From the NCBI GenBank assembly GCA_903880095.1, contig CAIRNX010000018.1:1-64000 (forward strand): a DNA stretch of 64,000 bases. The letters run 5' to 3'. Within the stretch, counting starts at the first letter, position 1, and every line of letters begins with the position of its first letter. The DNA comes from an uncultured Micrococcales bacterium (GTDB taxonomy: Bacteria > Actinomycetota > Actinomycetes > Actinomycetales > Microbacteriaceae). Positions 48,957 through 57,049 of this stretch are shown piece by piece. A program made the translations under genes and the position numbers. A model generated the notes under the pieces. That model was given only the letters and a program-made list of their open reading frames with translations, was not told the origin of the DNA and ran no database searches.

Positions 48957-49745
48957 GATTTCGGGCAGTTTTACCTATACAAGAATGGCACTCTGACGGC
49001 CATTTCTGAGCCCGCCGAGCAAGAAGTCGGCCTGGCAGTTGCAGATTCTTTCTTGGTCGAAAACGGCGCAATGCGCGGACGCAAACTCCATGAGGAGCGC
49101 TTCAAGGCCGGCGTAGCCGCAACATCACCCGAATATCTTGCCGAATTGGACCGATTCTTCGAGCTGGCTTACGCAATAATCCCCCGCGAAGGCAGATGGT
49201 GGCCGAGATTTGAACTCCACCTTGGTTCTCAAGCACCCAACCAGCTCTACATGCGCCTTCGCGCAGCACCAGAGGAACTTGGCGCCGCAACCATCTGGAC
49301 TCTCCCAGAACCAGACCCTCGTTCAAACCCGGCAATCAAAGGGCCAGATCTAAGCCTCGGTCAACAACTTCGACGCAAGGCAAAGATTCACGGGGCCGAC
49401 GAGGCGATTCTGCTCGATGATTCGGGAAACATCGCCGAAGGCGCTCTTAGTTCACTGGTTTGGTGGCGAGGCGACGTGCTTTGCGCGCCAGGGGAATCGA
49501 TCGCCTGGCTTCCGAGTGTGACTCGCGAGGTCGCCCTAGAAATCGCAAAACAAATCGGTTTTGAGGTGCGGTTTGAAGAAGCGACCCCGCAAAGCCTTAT
49601 CGGCTGTGAGGTTTGGCTTCTCAGCGCACTTAATGGAATCCGCGTTGTAAGCGATTGGGTTGATCTCGGTGGTGAACTCGCAAAACCAACTCACTTCGAA
49701 GGCTTCGCGAAGCGCCTTCGCCTATTCAATGAACAACTTGACTAG
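48954..49745 (+). CDS. pabC: Aminotransferase class IV, probable aminodeoxychorismate lyase
   Basis: A 263-aa fold-type IV PLP protein. It would split aminodeoxychorismate to p-aminobenzoate and pyruvate, the step after PabB, its divergent neighbour. The PLP Lys is K129 (NPAIKGPDL), placed 17 residues before GADEAILLD exactly as in family members; EGALSSLVWW is the phosphate-binding region. Sequence alone does not exclude a branched-chain or D-amino-acid aminotransferase, but context favours PabC. GTG start, apparently leaderless. Convergent with cydC (4-bp overlap). Confidence 0.85.
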   Translation: MDFGQFYLYKNGTLTAISEPAEQEVGLAVADSFLVENGAMRGRKLHEERFKAGVAATSPEYLAELDRFFELAYAIIPREGRWWPRFELHLGSQAPNQLYMRLRAAPEELGAATIWTLPEPDPRSNPAIKGPDLSLGQQLRRKAKIHGADEAILLDDSGNIAEGALSSLVWWRGDVLCAPGESIAWLPSVTREVALEIAKQIGFEVRFEEATPQSLIGCEVWLLSALNGIRVVSDWVDLGGELAKPTHFEGFAKRLRLFNEQLD

Positions 49746-51340
49746 AAGCTAATTGATTCGTCGCAGTAACCAATAAGGTCGGGATCATGAGTGATCAGAA
49801 TCAGAGTCTTATGTTCTGCTTTCGAGATACGAACAAAATCCGCAACGAGCTCGTGCGCCAGCTCTCTATCTAAAGCCGCCGTTGGTTCATCAAAAATTAC
49901 TAACTCGCGCCTTGCCAGAAGAATTCTCGCAAGCCCGATGCGACTCCCCTCACCACCCGAAAGGTTTCCGCCATTTTCGCCGACCTCGGTTGCGAGCCCT
50001 TCACGAGATGCGAGCATCGACCAAAGCCCGACTTTTCTTAGAACATCGATGAGCTCATCATCGCTTGCAGTCGGTTTTGCAATGCGCAGATTGATTGCCA
50101 CGGAACCAATCAAAAGGTTTGAGCTCTGTTCAACCAATCCGATGGTTTCACGAAGGGTGTCGTGACTGTAGCTGGCCACATCGAAGCCGTTAATCAAAAC
50201 CTCGCCCTCCGCCACAGGCAAAAACCCAACCAGGACGTTCGCCAACGTTGATTTACCAGAACCACTCCTACCCATAATCGAGAGACTCGACCCGGAACTT
50301 AGTTTGAAATCTGGTAGCCGAATAGACGACCCGGCGGTAAACCTGACCACTGCCGAGTTGAAATTTAGTGAATCAAATGAAGAAAGTTTCTTTTCACCGT
50401 CGAATTTTGTTGGTTCAAGATCAAGGACCTGGTCAACTCGCTTTTTGCTGCCGATAAAGCGCTTATATGCACCTACAGCTGGTAACGCCAACTGGTAAAA
50501 CTCGAAAACTGCCGTTGGCAGCAACACCAAACTCGCCAGCAAAACACGACTAGTCGAACCTGAGGTAACCATTTGGGCACCCACAAGGGCTGAAACCAGT
50601 TGGGTGATCGCTAGCCCCAAAATGAGGATTGCGCTGGCAAAGCCTGCCGCCTTCGCACCGGTTTTCTCGATACCGACTAGCGCAGCGCTTTGTGTGGCCA
50701 CGCGGTTCTCGGCTTGGCTTCGCCAACCGAAAGCAAGCAAAACGTCTGCTCGCTCACTCACATCGGTAAGTGACGTGTAAAGTTCCGAGCGTTTTTGGGC
50801 GACTTGCGACTGCTTTTTTGAGCCAGAGAAATAGCTTGTTCCAAAAGCGCCAGCAAAACTAACCACCATGATGATGAGGGTTATAAATGCAAGATTCGGG
50901 GCATAAAACATGACCAACGCGAAAACCAAAAACGTGGCCACAGCCGATTGAAGAATGCCCGGCAAGACGCGCAGCTGCAGGTTTTGCAGTTCATCAACAT
51001 CGTCGACCATTCGAGATACAAGGTCTCCGCGGTTGAACTCTTTGAGTCCAATTGGAGCAATGGGCTCCAGTTTCTTAAACACCTGCACTCTGACTCTTTC
51101 AAGCATTCGAAACGCAGAGTCGTGCAAAGTTAGTCGTTCTACGTACCTGAAAGCGGCACGACCTATCGCAAAAGCCCTTACCGCAACAACAAGCGTCATC
51201 AACATCATGATCGGAACGTGCGTAGCAGCCGACGAAATCAGCAATGTAGAAGCACCTAGAAGCAGTACCGAGCTAATTGCCTGCAAGCTGGAGGCCAGAT
51301 ACCCAACCCTGTTACGCAATTTCGACCACCTCATCGGCAA
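49742..51340 (-). CDS. cydC: ABC transporter CydC subunit (cytochrome bd assembly)
   Basis: About 532-aa ABC half-transporter: six membrane segments (1-~290), then a nucleotide-binding domain with Walker A MGRSGSGKST, signature NLSGGEGSRIGLARILL and Walker B LVIFDEPTAALD. With CydD it exports thiols (cysteine/glutathione) or handles heme needed to assemble cytochrome bd. The start is uncertain (TTG 51340, ATG 51334 or a TTG overlapping the cydD stop); the frame overlaps the end of cydD. Last gene of cydABDC. Confidence 0.92.
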   Translation of the reverse strand: MPMRWSKLRNRVGYLASSLQAISSVLLLGASTLLISSAATHVPIMMLMTLVVAVRAFAIGRAAFRYVERLTLHDSAFRMLERVRVQVFKKLEPIAPIGLKEFNRGDLVSRMVDDVDELQNLQLRVLPGILQSAVATFLVFALVMFYAPNLAFITLIIMVVSFAGAFGTSYFSGSKKQSQVAQKRSELYTSLTDVSERADVLLAFGWRSQAENRVATQSAALVGIEKTGAKAAGFASAILILGLAITQLVSALVGAQMVTSGSTSRVLLASLVLLPTAVFEFYQLALPAVGAYKRFIGSKKRVDQVLDLEPTKFDGEKKLSSFDSLNFNSAVVRFTAGSSIRLPDFKLSSGSSLSIMGRSGSGKSTLANVLVGFLPVAEGEVLINGFDVASYSHDTLRETIGLVEQSSNLLIGSVAINLRIAKPTASDDELIDVLRKVGLWSMLASREGLATEVGENGGNLSGGEGSRIGLARILLARRELVIFDEPTAALDRELAHELVADFVRISKAEHKTLILITHDPDLIGYCDESISF

Positions 51341-52796
51341 GAGCCAAGAAGTCTCTCTCGTGGGTGATTACGACAACGGTTACACCTTGGTTGGCCAAAT
51401 CACGAATGTTGGCTCTAATCGTTCTGGCAGTTGAAAGATCGACAGAGGCGGTTGGCTCATCCAACAGCAAATACCGAAGTTTTTTGAGCTTTAGTCGGTA
51501 GATGGCCCTGGCCAGGTTCACCCTGGCTGCCTCGCCGCCAGAAAGCCGACTTGCATCAAGGTCAGCGAGGTCGGCTATTGCGGCGAAATCGAGTGCTTCA
51601 GTTAGGTACGTAGGGTTTAGCTCCGAATAGCCCGTGACGTTTTCTGAAACGGTTCCCGCCGTTAGCTTCGGCTGCTGGGGCATCCACGAAACCAGTTCTC
51701 GCCTCAGCTCGGGCGTTTCTGCCAACCAGCGAAATCTGTTTTGCTCGGGAGCGAAACCAAGCAATTCAGCGAAGAGCGCAGATTTTCCGATACCTGACGG
51801 CCCACTTATAACTGTCACCCCAGAAGCAAATGCGAATTCTGGTGCGGAATGCTGTGGCTTGCCATTAGAAGCGTCCAGGTAATCGAGAACTTTTGTTGCG
51901 GCTGCCATACCCTCGCTTGAGGCATGGAAGTTCGCGCCTACTGCACGCAAAGGAAGAAAGGCCTCTGGAGCCAAAATGAGCAAAAATAGCGCTACCCCGA
52001 AGTCGATTTCGGCATTGACCAGCCGTAACCCGATTGAAACAGCAATTAGCGCAACCGACAGGCTGGCAGTCAGTTCGAGTGTGAAACCAGAAAGAAATGA
52101 GACCCTGAGCACTTTCATGGTGCGCCTGCGCAGATCACTCGAAACTTCAGCAATAACTTTTTCTTGATTTCTAACGCGTCCAAAAAGTTTTAAGGTTCCA
52201 AAGGCTTTTAGGACTTCGGCGAAATGCCCTGCCAACCTGCTCAAGGAGTCGAATTGCCTTGCCTGAAGCTCCGCAGTAGCCCAACCAATCAGAATCATGA
52301 ACAGCGGAACGAGCGGAAGAGTTATCAAAAGTGTTATGCCTGAAGCGATGTCGGTGAACCAAAAAACCGCAATCATGATCGGCGTGACGATTACCGTGTA
52401 AATAAGTTGTGGAATGTACTTAGCAAAATAGGGGTCAAGAGCATCTAGTCCGCGACCCGCAATAACTCCGAGTTCAGACGAAGATCGTTGAGGGTTATTC
52501 CAACTTGCATTCACAAGACGCATACGTAGCTCTTGTTTCGCAGAACTCGCGGCTTTGACCGCCAGCCACTCCTGCAGCCAAGCCTGAAAAGCCTTGAAAC
52601 CCACTGCGCCAAGAAAAACAAATAGCAGACCTGTCGAAGGAGTCTTCGACGAAAATACGGACGCAACAAACGCACCGACCGAATAGGCTAGTGCGATTGT
52701 GGCAGCTGTTCCCGCCAAAGCCAGGGCGGTTAGCGCCAGAACTAACCAGCGAACCGCCCCGGCTTTTGCGAGAAGTCTCGGGTCTAAAGGCCTAAT
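51312..52796 (-). CDS. cydD: ABC transporter CydD subunit, probable ATT start
   Basis: About 494-aa ABC half-transporter: membrane domain, then a nucleotide-binding domain with Walker A SGPSGIGKSALF (Ser instead of the usual Thr after the Ser/Lys), signature RLSGGEAARVNLARA and Walker B LLLDEPTASVD. The first conventional start (TTG 52718) would cut off most of TM1. Upstream in frame the sequence reads (start)RPLDPRLLAKAGAVRW, matching the usual CydD start RPxDPRLL, and the codon at that position is ATT (52796-52794), overlapping the cydB stop by one base. The start is inference. Confidence 0.9.
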   Translation of the reverse strand: MRPLDPRLLAKAGAVRWLVLALTALALAGTAATIALAYSVGAFVASVFSSKTPSTGLLFVFLGAVGFKAFQAWLQEWLAVKAASSAKQELRMRLVNASWNNPQRSSSELGVIAGRGLDALDPYFAKYIPQLIYTVIVTPIMIAVFWFTDIASGITLLITLPLVPLFMILIGWATAELQARQFDSLSRLAGHFAEVLKAFGTLKLFGRVRNQEKVIAEVSSDLRRRTMKVLRVSFLSGFTLELTASLSVALIAVSIGLRLVNAEIDFGVALFLLILAPEAFLPLRAVGANFHASSEGMAAATKVLDYLDASNGKPQHSAPEFAFASGVTVISGPSGIGKSALFAELLGFAPEQNRFRWLAETPELRRELVSWMPQQPKLTAGTVSENVTGYSELNPTYLTEALDFAAIADLADLDASRLSGGEAARVNLARAIYRLKLKKLRYLLLDEPTASVDLSTARTIRANIRDLANQGVTVVVITHERDFLALADEVVEIA

Positions 52797-53796
52797 GGCT
52801 GCCTGCCGGAATCGACTTGCGGCTTACACGCTTTTTGAAAACCCAGTACGTCCACCCCTGGTAGGTGAGGACGATCGGTAGCGAAAAGACCACAACCCAA
52901 GTCATGACCGTCAATGTGTAAGGACTCGACGATGCGTTTGCGATGGTAAGCGTTCCCGCTGGGTCGGTGCTAGACGGAAGAACGTTTGGGAACAGTGCGC
53001 TAAACAACGCTCCGACCGCGGTCGCAATGGTCAGGGCTAGCAAACTAAACGAGATTCCTTCGCGCCCCTTCAAATTCGCCCACAGCGCCGCAACTAAAGC
53101 TAAGGCCGCTATGAGAGTCAACGCCAGGCCTAAAACGCTGAAGTGCGCAAAGAGAGTCCAGAGTAAGAAGCTCGCGGCAAGAACTACGGTCACGAGCCCC
53201 ACACGTGTTGCCCAGCTTCGAGCACGCGCACGGATGTCGCCGTCGGTTTTTAGGCTGATGAACACAAGACCGTAGGTAAAGAACAGGGTCAGCGTTACCA
53301 ATCCTCCGAGCAACCCATAAGGGTTTAGCAGCGTGAATAGGTCACTAGTGAAATTGTGCTTTGCATCGAGCGGGACACCTTCGACGATGTTGGCAAATGC
53401 AACACCCCAGAGCAAGGCCGGGATTACTGAACCAGCAAAGATCATCCAGTCGAAAGTCTTACGCCACCTAGCTGACTCTCCCTTGCCTCGGTACTCGAAT
53501 GAGACACCGCGGGCAATTAGAGCAAGAAGAATCAGCAGGAGGGCTAGATAGAAGCCACTGAATAGCGATGCGTACCAGTCGGGGAAGGCCGCGAAAAGGC
53601 TGGCACCAGCGACAACCACCCAGGTTTCATTCATGTCCCAAACTGGGCCGATCGTATTTATCAGTACGCGCTTGTCGACATCGTCTTTGGCGAGGAACGG
53701 CAGAGCCATTCCAACGCCGAAGTCGAAACCGTCGAGAATGAAGTAGCCGATGAAAAGAACACCGACAATCAAGAACCAAATTTCATTGAGTTGCAT
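52792..53796 (-). CDS. cydB: Cytochrome bd ubiquinol/menaquinol oxidase subunit II
   Basis: A 334-aa membrane protein with about eight to nine segments. It begins LNEIWFLIVGVLFIGYFILDGFDFGVGM, the CydB signature, followed by GPVWDMNETWVV. It supports CydA in the high-affinity terminal oxidase. It starts 18 bp after cydA. Confidence 0.96.
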   Translation of the reverse strand: MQLNEIWFLIVGVLFIGYFILDGFDFGVGMALPFLAKDDVDKRVLINTIGPVWDMNETWVVVAGASLFAAFPDWYASLFSGFYLALLLILLALIARGVSFEYRGKGESARWRKTFDWMIFAGSVIPALLWGVAFANIVEGVPLDAKHNFTSDLFTLLNPYGLLGGLVTLTLFFTYGLVFISLKTDGDIRARARSWATRVGLVTVVLAASFLLWTLFAHFSVLGLALTLIAALALVAALWANLKGREGISFSLLALTIATAVGALFSALFPNVLPSSTDPAGTLTIANASSSPYTLTVMTWVVVFSLPIVLTYQGWTYWVFKKRVSRKSIPAGSH

Positions 53797-53814
53797 TATG
53801 TTTTTCTCCCGTTC

Positions 53815-55197
53815 CTAGTAGGCAACAGCCAGTTTGTCTTCGTCTTTTTCGTCGACTTCATCGACGGGTCCAGACTGTGCGGTGCGCTTTAGAAGCTTGA
53901 ATTCAACTACGGCTAGCACGCTGTAGATCGCTATAAACGAAAGCAACGAAATCCAAACCTCAAGTGCTGACACGTTTGGTGAAACTGCGTCAGCGGTCTT
54001 GAAAAGACCGAACACAATCCAAGGCTGGCGACCCATTTCGGTAAATAGCCAGCCAACTGAGATTGCTAGAACCGGTAGCGGAGCAGCCCAAATTGCTACT
54101 CTCCAGACCCAGGCTGGAAGGTTGATGCGCCCCCTCCTGGTTAGCCAGAGACCAACCACTGCGACAAGGCCGCTGAGAGCACCCAGACCAATCATCCAGC
54201 GGAACGACCAGTAGGTCAGCCAAATGATCGGCATGTAGTTGCCAGCGCCGTAGTGTGCCACGTATTGAGCCTGAAGGTCGTTTAGACCTTCGACCTTGCC
54301 GTTCCAGTCGTGAGTCGAAAGGAACGAAAGAAGGTTCGGGATACGTATTGAGAAGATCTCACTTGAGCCATCGGGGGTACCCCAAGAGAAGATCGAGAAA
54401 GAGGCCGGTGCAGATGTGTCGTAGAGGGCTTCAGCTGCTGCCATCTTCATTGGCTGGGTATTTACCATAGCGATTCCAAGCGAGTCACCCGAAAGCATGG
54501 TCCCTACTAGACCAACCAGCGTTGTCCAGAGCCCTAGTCGAAGAGACGAACGCATGGTTTCAACGAACTGTGAGCGCTTTAGGTGGTAGGCCGAAATCGA
54601 AACCATAACCGCACCCGCAAACATAAGCGACGCTGTAACGGTGTGAGGGAACTGGTTTAGCGCAATCACATTGGTGACCACTGCTCCGATGTCGGTGAGG
54701 GTCGGGCGTCCGGTTGCCGGGTTAATCTCGTAACCCACTGGGTGCTGCATAAATGCGTTTGCAGCCAAGATGAAGTAGGCCGAAAGCAGAACACCGACAA
54801 CGGTCATCCATATTGTGACCAAGTGGATTCGCCTTGACAGACGCTTCCAGCCAAAGATCCACAATCCTATGAAGGTTGACTCAAAGAAGAATGCGATCAG
54901 TCCTTCCATGGCCAGCGGGGCACCAAAGATGTCCCCTACGAATCGCGAGTACTCGCTCCAGTTCATGCCGAACTGGAATTCTTGGACGATTCCGGTAACA
55001 ACACCCATTGCGAAGTTGATCAGAAAGATTTTTCCGAAGAACTTTGTGAGCTTCAGGTACTTCTCATTATTGGTTCGGTACCAAGCTGTCTGCATTAGCG
55101 CAACCAGAATGACCATACCGATGGTCAGTGGCACAAACAGGAAGTGATAAACGGTGGTGATACCGAATTGCCATCTGGCAAGGTCTAGTGAACTCAA
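53815..55197 (-). CDS. cydA: Cytochrome bd oxidase subunit I
   Basis: A 460-aa quinol oxidase subunit with the b558, b595 and d hemes. The axial His in TTVYHFLFVPL near the N-terminus, the Q-loop region, and GRQPWIVFG near residue 370 are all present. The Q-loop is of the short type usual in Gram-positive bacteria. The TTG start at 55197 has GAGGGG 5 nt upstream. First gene of cydABDC, used under low oxygen. Confidence 0.97.
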   Translation of the reverse strand: MSSLDLARWQFGITTVYHFLFVPLTIGMVILVALMQTAWYRTNNEKYLKLTKFFGKIFLINFAMGVVTGIVQEFQFGMNWSEYSRFVGDIFGAPLAMEGLIAFFFESTFIGLWIFGWKRLSRRIHLVTIWMTVVGVLLSAYFILAANAFMQHPVGYEINPATGRPTLTDIGAVVTNVIALNQFPHTVTASLMFAGAVMVSISAYHLKRSQFVETMRSSLRLGLWTTLVGLVGTMLSGDSLGIAMVNTQPMKMAAAEALYDTSAPASFSIFSWGTPDGSSEIFSIRIPNLLSFLSTHDWNGKVEGLNDLQAQYVAHYGAGNYMPIIWLTYWSFRWMIGLGALSGLVAVVGLWLTRRGRINLPAWVWRVAIWAAPLPVLAISVGWLFTEMGRQPWIVFGLFKTADAVSPNVSALEVWISLLSFIAIYSVLAVVEFKLLKRTAQSGPVDEVDEKDEDKLAVAY

Positions 55198-55236
55198 GGA
55201 TGCCCCTCTCTCCGCAGAATCGATTCCGCAAAATCA

Positions 55237-55265
55237 TTTGTATCCTAACGAGTTTCAAAAATCAA
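55237..55265 (-). promoter_or_regulatory. Probable cydABDC promoter
   Basis: On the minus strand TTGATT (55265-55260), 17-nt spacer, TACAAA (55242-55237), about 40 bp before the cydA start. The -35 box has four of six consensus bases; the -10 box is weak at the last position. Confidence 0.4.
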
Positions 55266-55278
55266 CAAAGGTGAACCT

Positions 55279-55304
55279 AAGTGTCGTGAAACTTTGCGAC
55301 ACTT
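55279..55304. promoter_or_regulatory. Palindrome between cydA and dedA (candidate operator)
   Basis: AAGTGTCG-N10-CGACACTT, with perfect 8-bp arms, ends 5 bp before the dedA start and lies about 14 bp upstream of the putative cydA -35 box. The centre GTGAAACTTTGCG is reminiscent of a Rex half-site pair but mismatched. There is no T-run, so it is not a terminator. The binding factor is unknown. Confidence 0.45.
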
Positions 55305-55309
55305 GAACC

Positions 55310-55963
55310 GTGACCGAATTCATCACCTGGCTGTTCAATGCAGTCCACTCAATCGAGCCGCTAATGCGCGACTTGATTGCATTCGGCGCAATCTTCTCTG
55401 AAACCTCCCTGTTTCTCGGGCTAATCGTGCCCGGCGACAGCGTCGTGCTGATTACAGCATCGTCATTGCATGACATTGCAGACTTCATGGGTTTGATGCT
55501 TTTCGTGATTCTCGGTTCGCTTGCCGGAGAATCCGTCGGCTTTTATGTCGGGCGTGTCTTCGGCAAAAAAATTCGCGCAAGCTGGCTCGGCCAGAAGATT
55601 GGCGAGAAAAACTGGGAACTTGGCGATGCCTTCGTTCACAAGCGCGGCGGCGTAGCCGTTGCCATCTCTCGCTTCATCCCCGTTTTGCATTCACTGGTTC
55701 CGGTGATCGCTGGAATGACGAAAATGACTTACCGCACTTTCATCACCTGGACGGTAGCAGCTTGCGCACTCTGGTCTGGGGTATACGTCTCGCTTGGTTG
55801 GGCGGCTGGTCAAGCCTGGCAAACTTTAGCCAAAGATGCCCAGTGGGGCGGAATCATTTTTGCTGGACTCTTGGTGGTCGCCATCGTCGCTGGACACCTG
55901 GTGAAGACTCGCGTCGAAAGGGCGGCCGAGAAAATCGCCAAGGAAAGCTTGGAGCAGAAGTAA
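55310..55963 (+). CDS. DedA family membrane protein
   Basis: A 217-aa membrane protein of the DedA/VTT group (undecaprenyl-phosphate or phospholipid flippases). It has the characteristic FSETSLFLGLIVPGDSVVL and GGVAVAISRFIPVLHSLVP segments, the latter with the conserved F-x-R-x-x-P re-entrant motif. GTG start. Its stop shares a base with the ATG of the SRAP gene (TAATG), so the two are coupled. Confidence 0.9.
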   Translation: MTEFITWLFNAVHSIEPLMRDLIAFGAIFSETSLFLGLIVPGDSVVLITASSLHDIADFMGLMLFVILGSLAGESVGFYVGRVFGKKIRASWLGQKIGEKNWELGDAFVHKRGGVAVAISRFIPVLHSLVPVIAGMTKMTYRTFITWTVAACALWSGVYVSLGWAAGQAWQTLAKDAQWGGIIFAGLLVVAIVAGHLVKTRVERAAEKIAKESLEQK

Positions 55964-56676
55964 TGTGCGGTCGTTTTGTTGTTGCTAAAGCTGTTGGCGA
56001 CATTGTCACAACCTTCGAAATCGACGAGGTGGTTGGCGACCTCCCAGGCGTCTCTTATAACGTCGCACCAACCCAGCAGATAGCCATGGTCGTTGATCGT
56101 TCATTCGAGAAAGACGAAGACGGTGGTCCGCTTGGTGAATTGAATCGCGAACTTCATTCGGCTCGCTGGGGTCTCGTGCCTCGTTGGGCAAAGGGTGAAA
56201 GCGAAGTGGCTCCCCTAATCAACGGCCGCATCGAGACGATTCTCGAGAAACCTTCGTTTAAAGACTCGGTGATTCGTCGCCGTTGCGTTATTCCAGCCTC
56301 GGGTTACTACGAGTGGCAGGTCAAGCCAGACGGAACAAAGCAGCCGTTCTACATCAACGCTGGTGAGGGCATGTTCGCGCTTGCTGGTTTGTATGAGTGG
56401 TGGAAGAAGCCTGACGGCAGCTGGTTGCTTTCGGCGACCACACTCACCAAAGACTCGGCTCCAGAGCTAGCTCATATTCACGATCGCAACCCGCTGCTGC
56501 TAACCCCAGACACCTTCGAGGCGTGGCTTGACCCGCACATTATTGGCGACGATGACCTCCTGATGGCGATTTCGCAAGGATCCGACGAAGTGGCCGCAGA
56601 AGCGCTGTTTAGCCCGGTTTCGCCTCGAGTCGGCAAGGTTAGCGAGAACGACCCGAGCCTGATTTTGCCGCTCTAA
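55963..56676 (+). CDS. SRAP-family abasic-site DNA-protein crosslinking protein (HMCES/YedK-like)
   Basis: A 237-aa SOS-response-associated peptidase family member. The product begins MCGRF, so Cys2 becomes the N-terminal nucleophile that forms a thiazolidine with abasic sites in single-stranded DNA. The other active-site parts are visible: Asn in SYNVAPTQ, Glu in NGRIETILEKPSF and His in LAHIHDRNPLLL. It starts inside the dedA stop (TAATG); longer upstream frames would bury the catalytic Cys. It lies directly upstream of the LexA-controlled dnaE2 unit. Confidence 0.93.
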   Translation: MCGRFVVAKAVGDIVTTFEIDEVVGDLPGVSYNVAPTQQIAMVVDRSFEKDEDGGPLGELNRELHSARWGLVPRWAKGESEVAPLINGRIETILEKPSFKDSVIRRRCVIPASGYYEWQVKPDGTKQPFYINAGEGMFALAGLYEWWKKPDGSWLLSATTLTKDSAPELAHIHDRNPLLLTPDTFEAWLDPHIIGDDDLLMAISQGSDEVAAEALFSPVSPRVGKVSENDPSLILPL

Positions 56677-56687
56677 ACCAGCTCGAT

Positions 56688-56740
56688 TTGCTTTGTCGGT
56701 AGGACTGCATACACTCTACATATTCGAACATTTGTTCGAA
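56688..56740 (+). promoter_or_regulatory. SOS promoter with LexA box for DUF6504-dnaE2
   Basis: TTCGAACATTTGTTCGAA (56723-56740) is a perfect palindrome matching the actinobacterial/Bacillus-type LexA site CGAAC-N4-GTTCG. Possible boxes upstream are TTGCTT (56688-56693)-N16-TACACT (56710-56715), or TTGTCG-N18-TACATA. LexA binding would cover the start of transcription. Confidence 0.85.
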
Positions 56741-56758
56741 AGACTTGGGAGGTATCAA

Positions 56759-57049
56759 ATGACACTAATAAACGAAAAAGTGGAGGTTTCGGTCGACAAG
56801 GCCGGCTCCCCCATCGGCTTCAGCTGGAAGGGCGGTCTCTATCTGGTCGCCTCAAAGCCGGTTCGTTGGTTTGCGAGAAAGCAATGGTGGGTCGAGTCTG
56901 CTCGAGTTCAGCGTGGCATCGGTGCCGGCGTGCTCGAAGTCGAGATGTGGCGCATGATCGCCGCCGACTCCGGCAAAAAACAGTGTCAGTTCGAACTGGT
57001 GCACGATGCAATGCAGGGCATCTGGCGTCTGGTGCGCGTCTACGAATAA
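56759..57049 (+). CDS. DUF6504-family small protein linked to DnaE2
   Basis: A 96-aa mixed alpha/beta protein with a Trp/Arg-rich middle (VRWFARKQWWVESA) and no known catalytic motif. Homologues in actinobacteria are encoded between imuB and dnaE2, so a role in the mutagenic-repair complex is likely but unproven. The ATG at 56759 has GGGAGG 7 nt upstream. The stop directly abuts the dnaE2 ATG (TAAATG). It is the first gene behind the LexA box. Confidence 0.75.
   Translation: MTLINEKVEVSVDKAGSPIGFSWKGGLYLVASKPVRWFARKQWWVESARVQRGIGAGVLEVEMWRMIAADSGKKQCQFELVHDAMQGIWRLVRVYE

Noticed and set aside
55762-55962. Upstream extension of the SRAP reading frame into dedA
   Set aside because: SRAP proteins need Cys at position 2 as the N-terminal nucleophile; the ATG at 55963 gives MCGRF, so the extension is only open frame.
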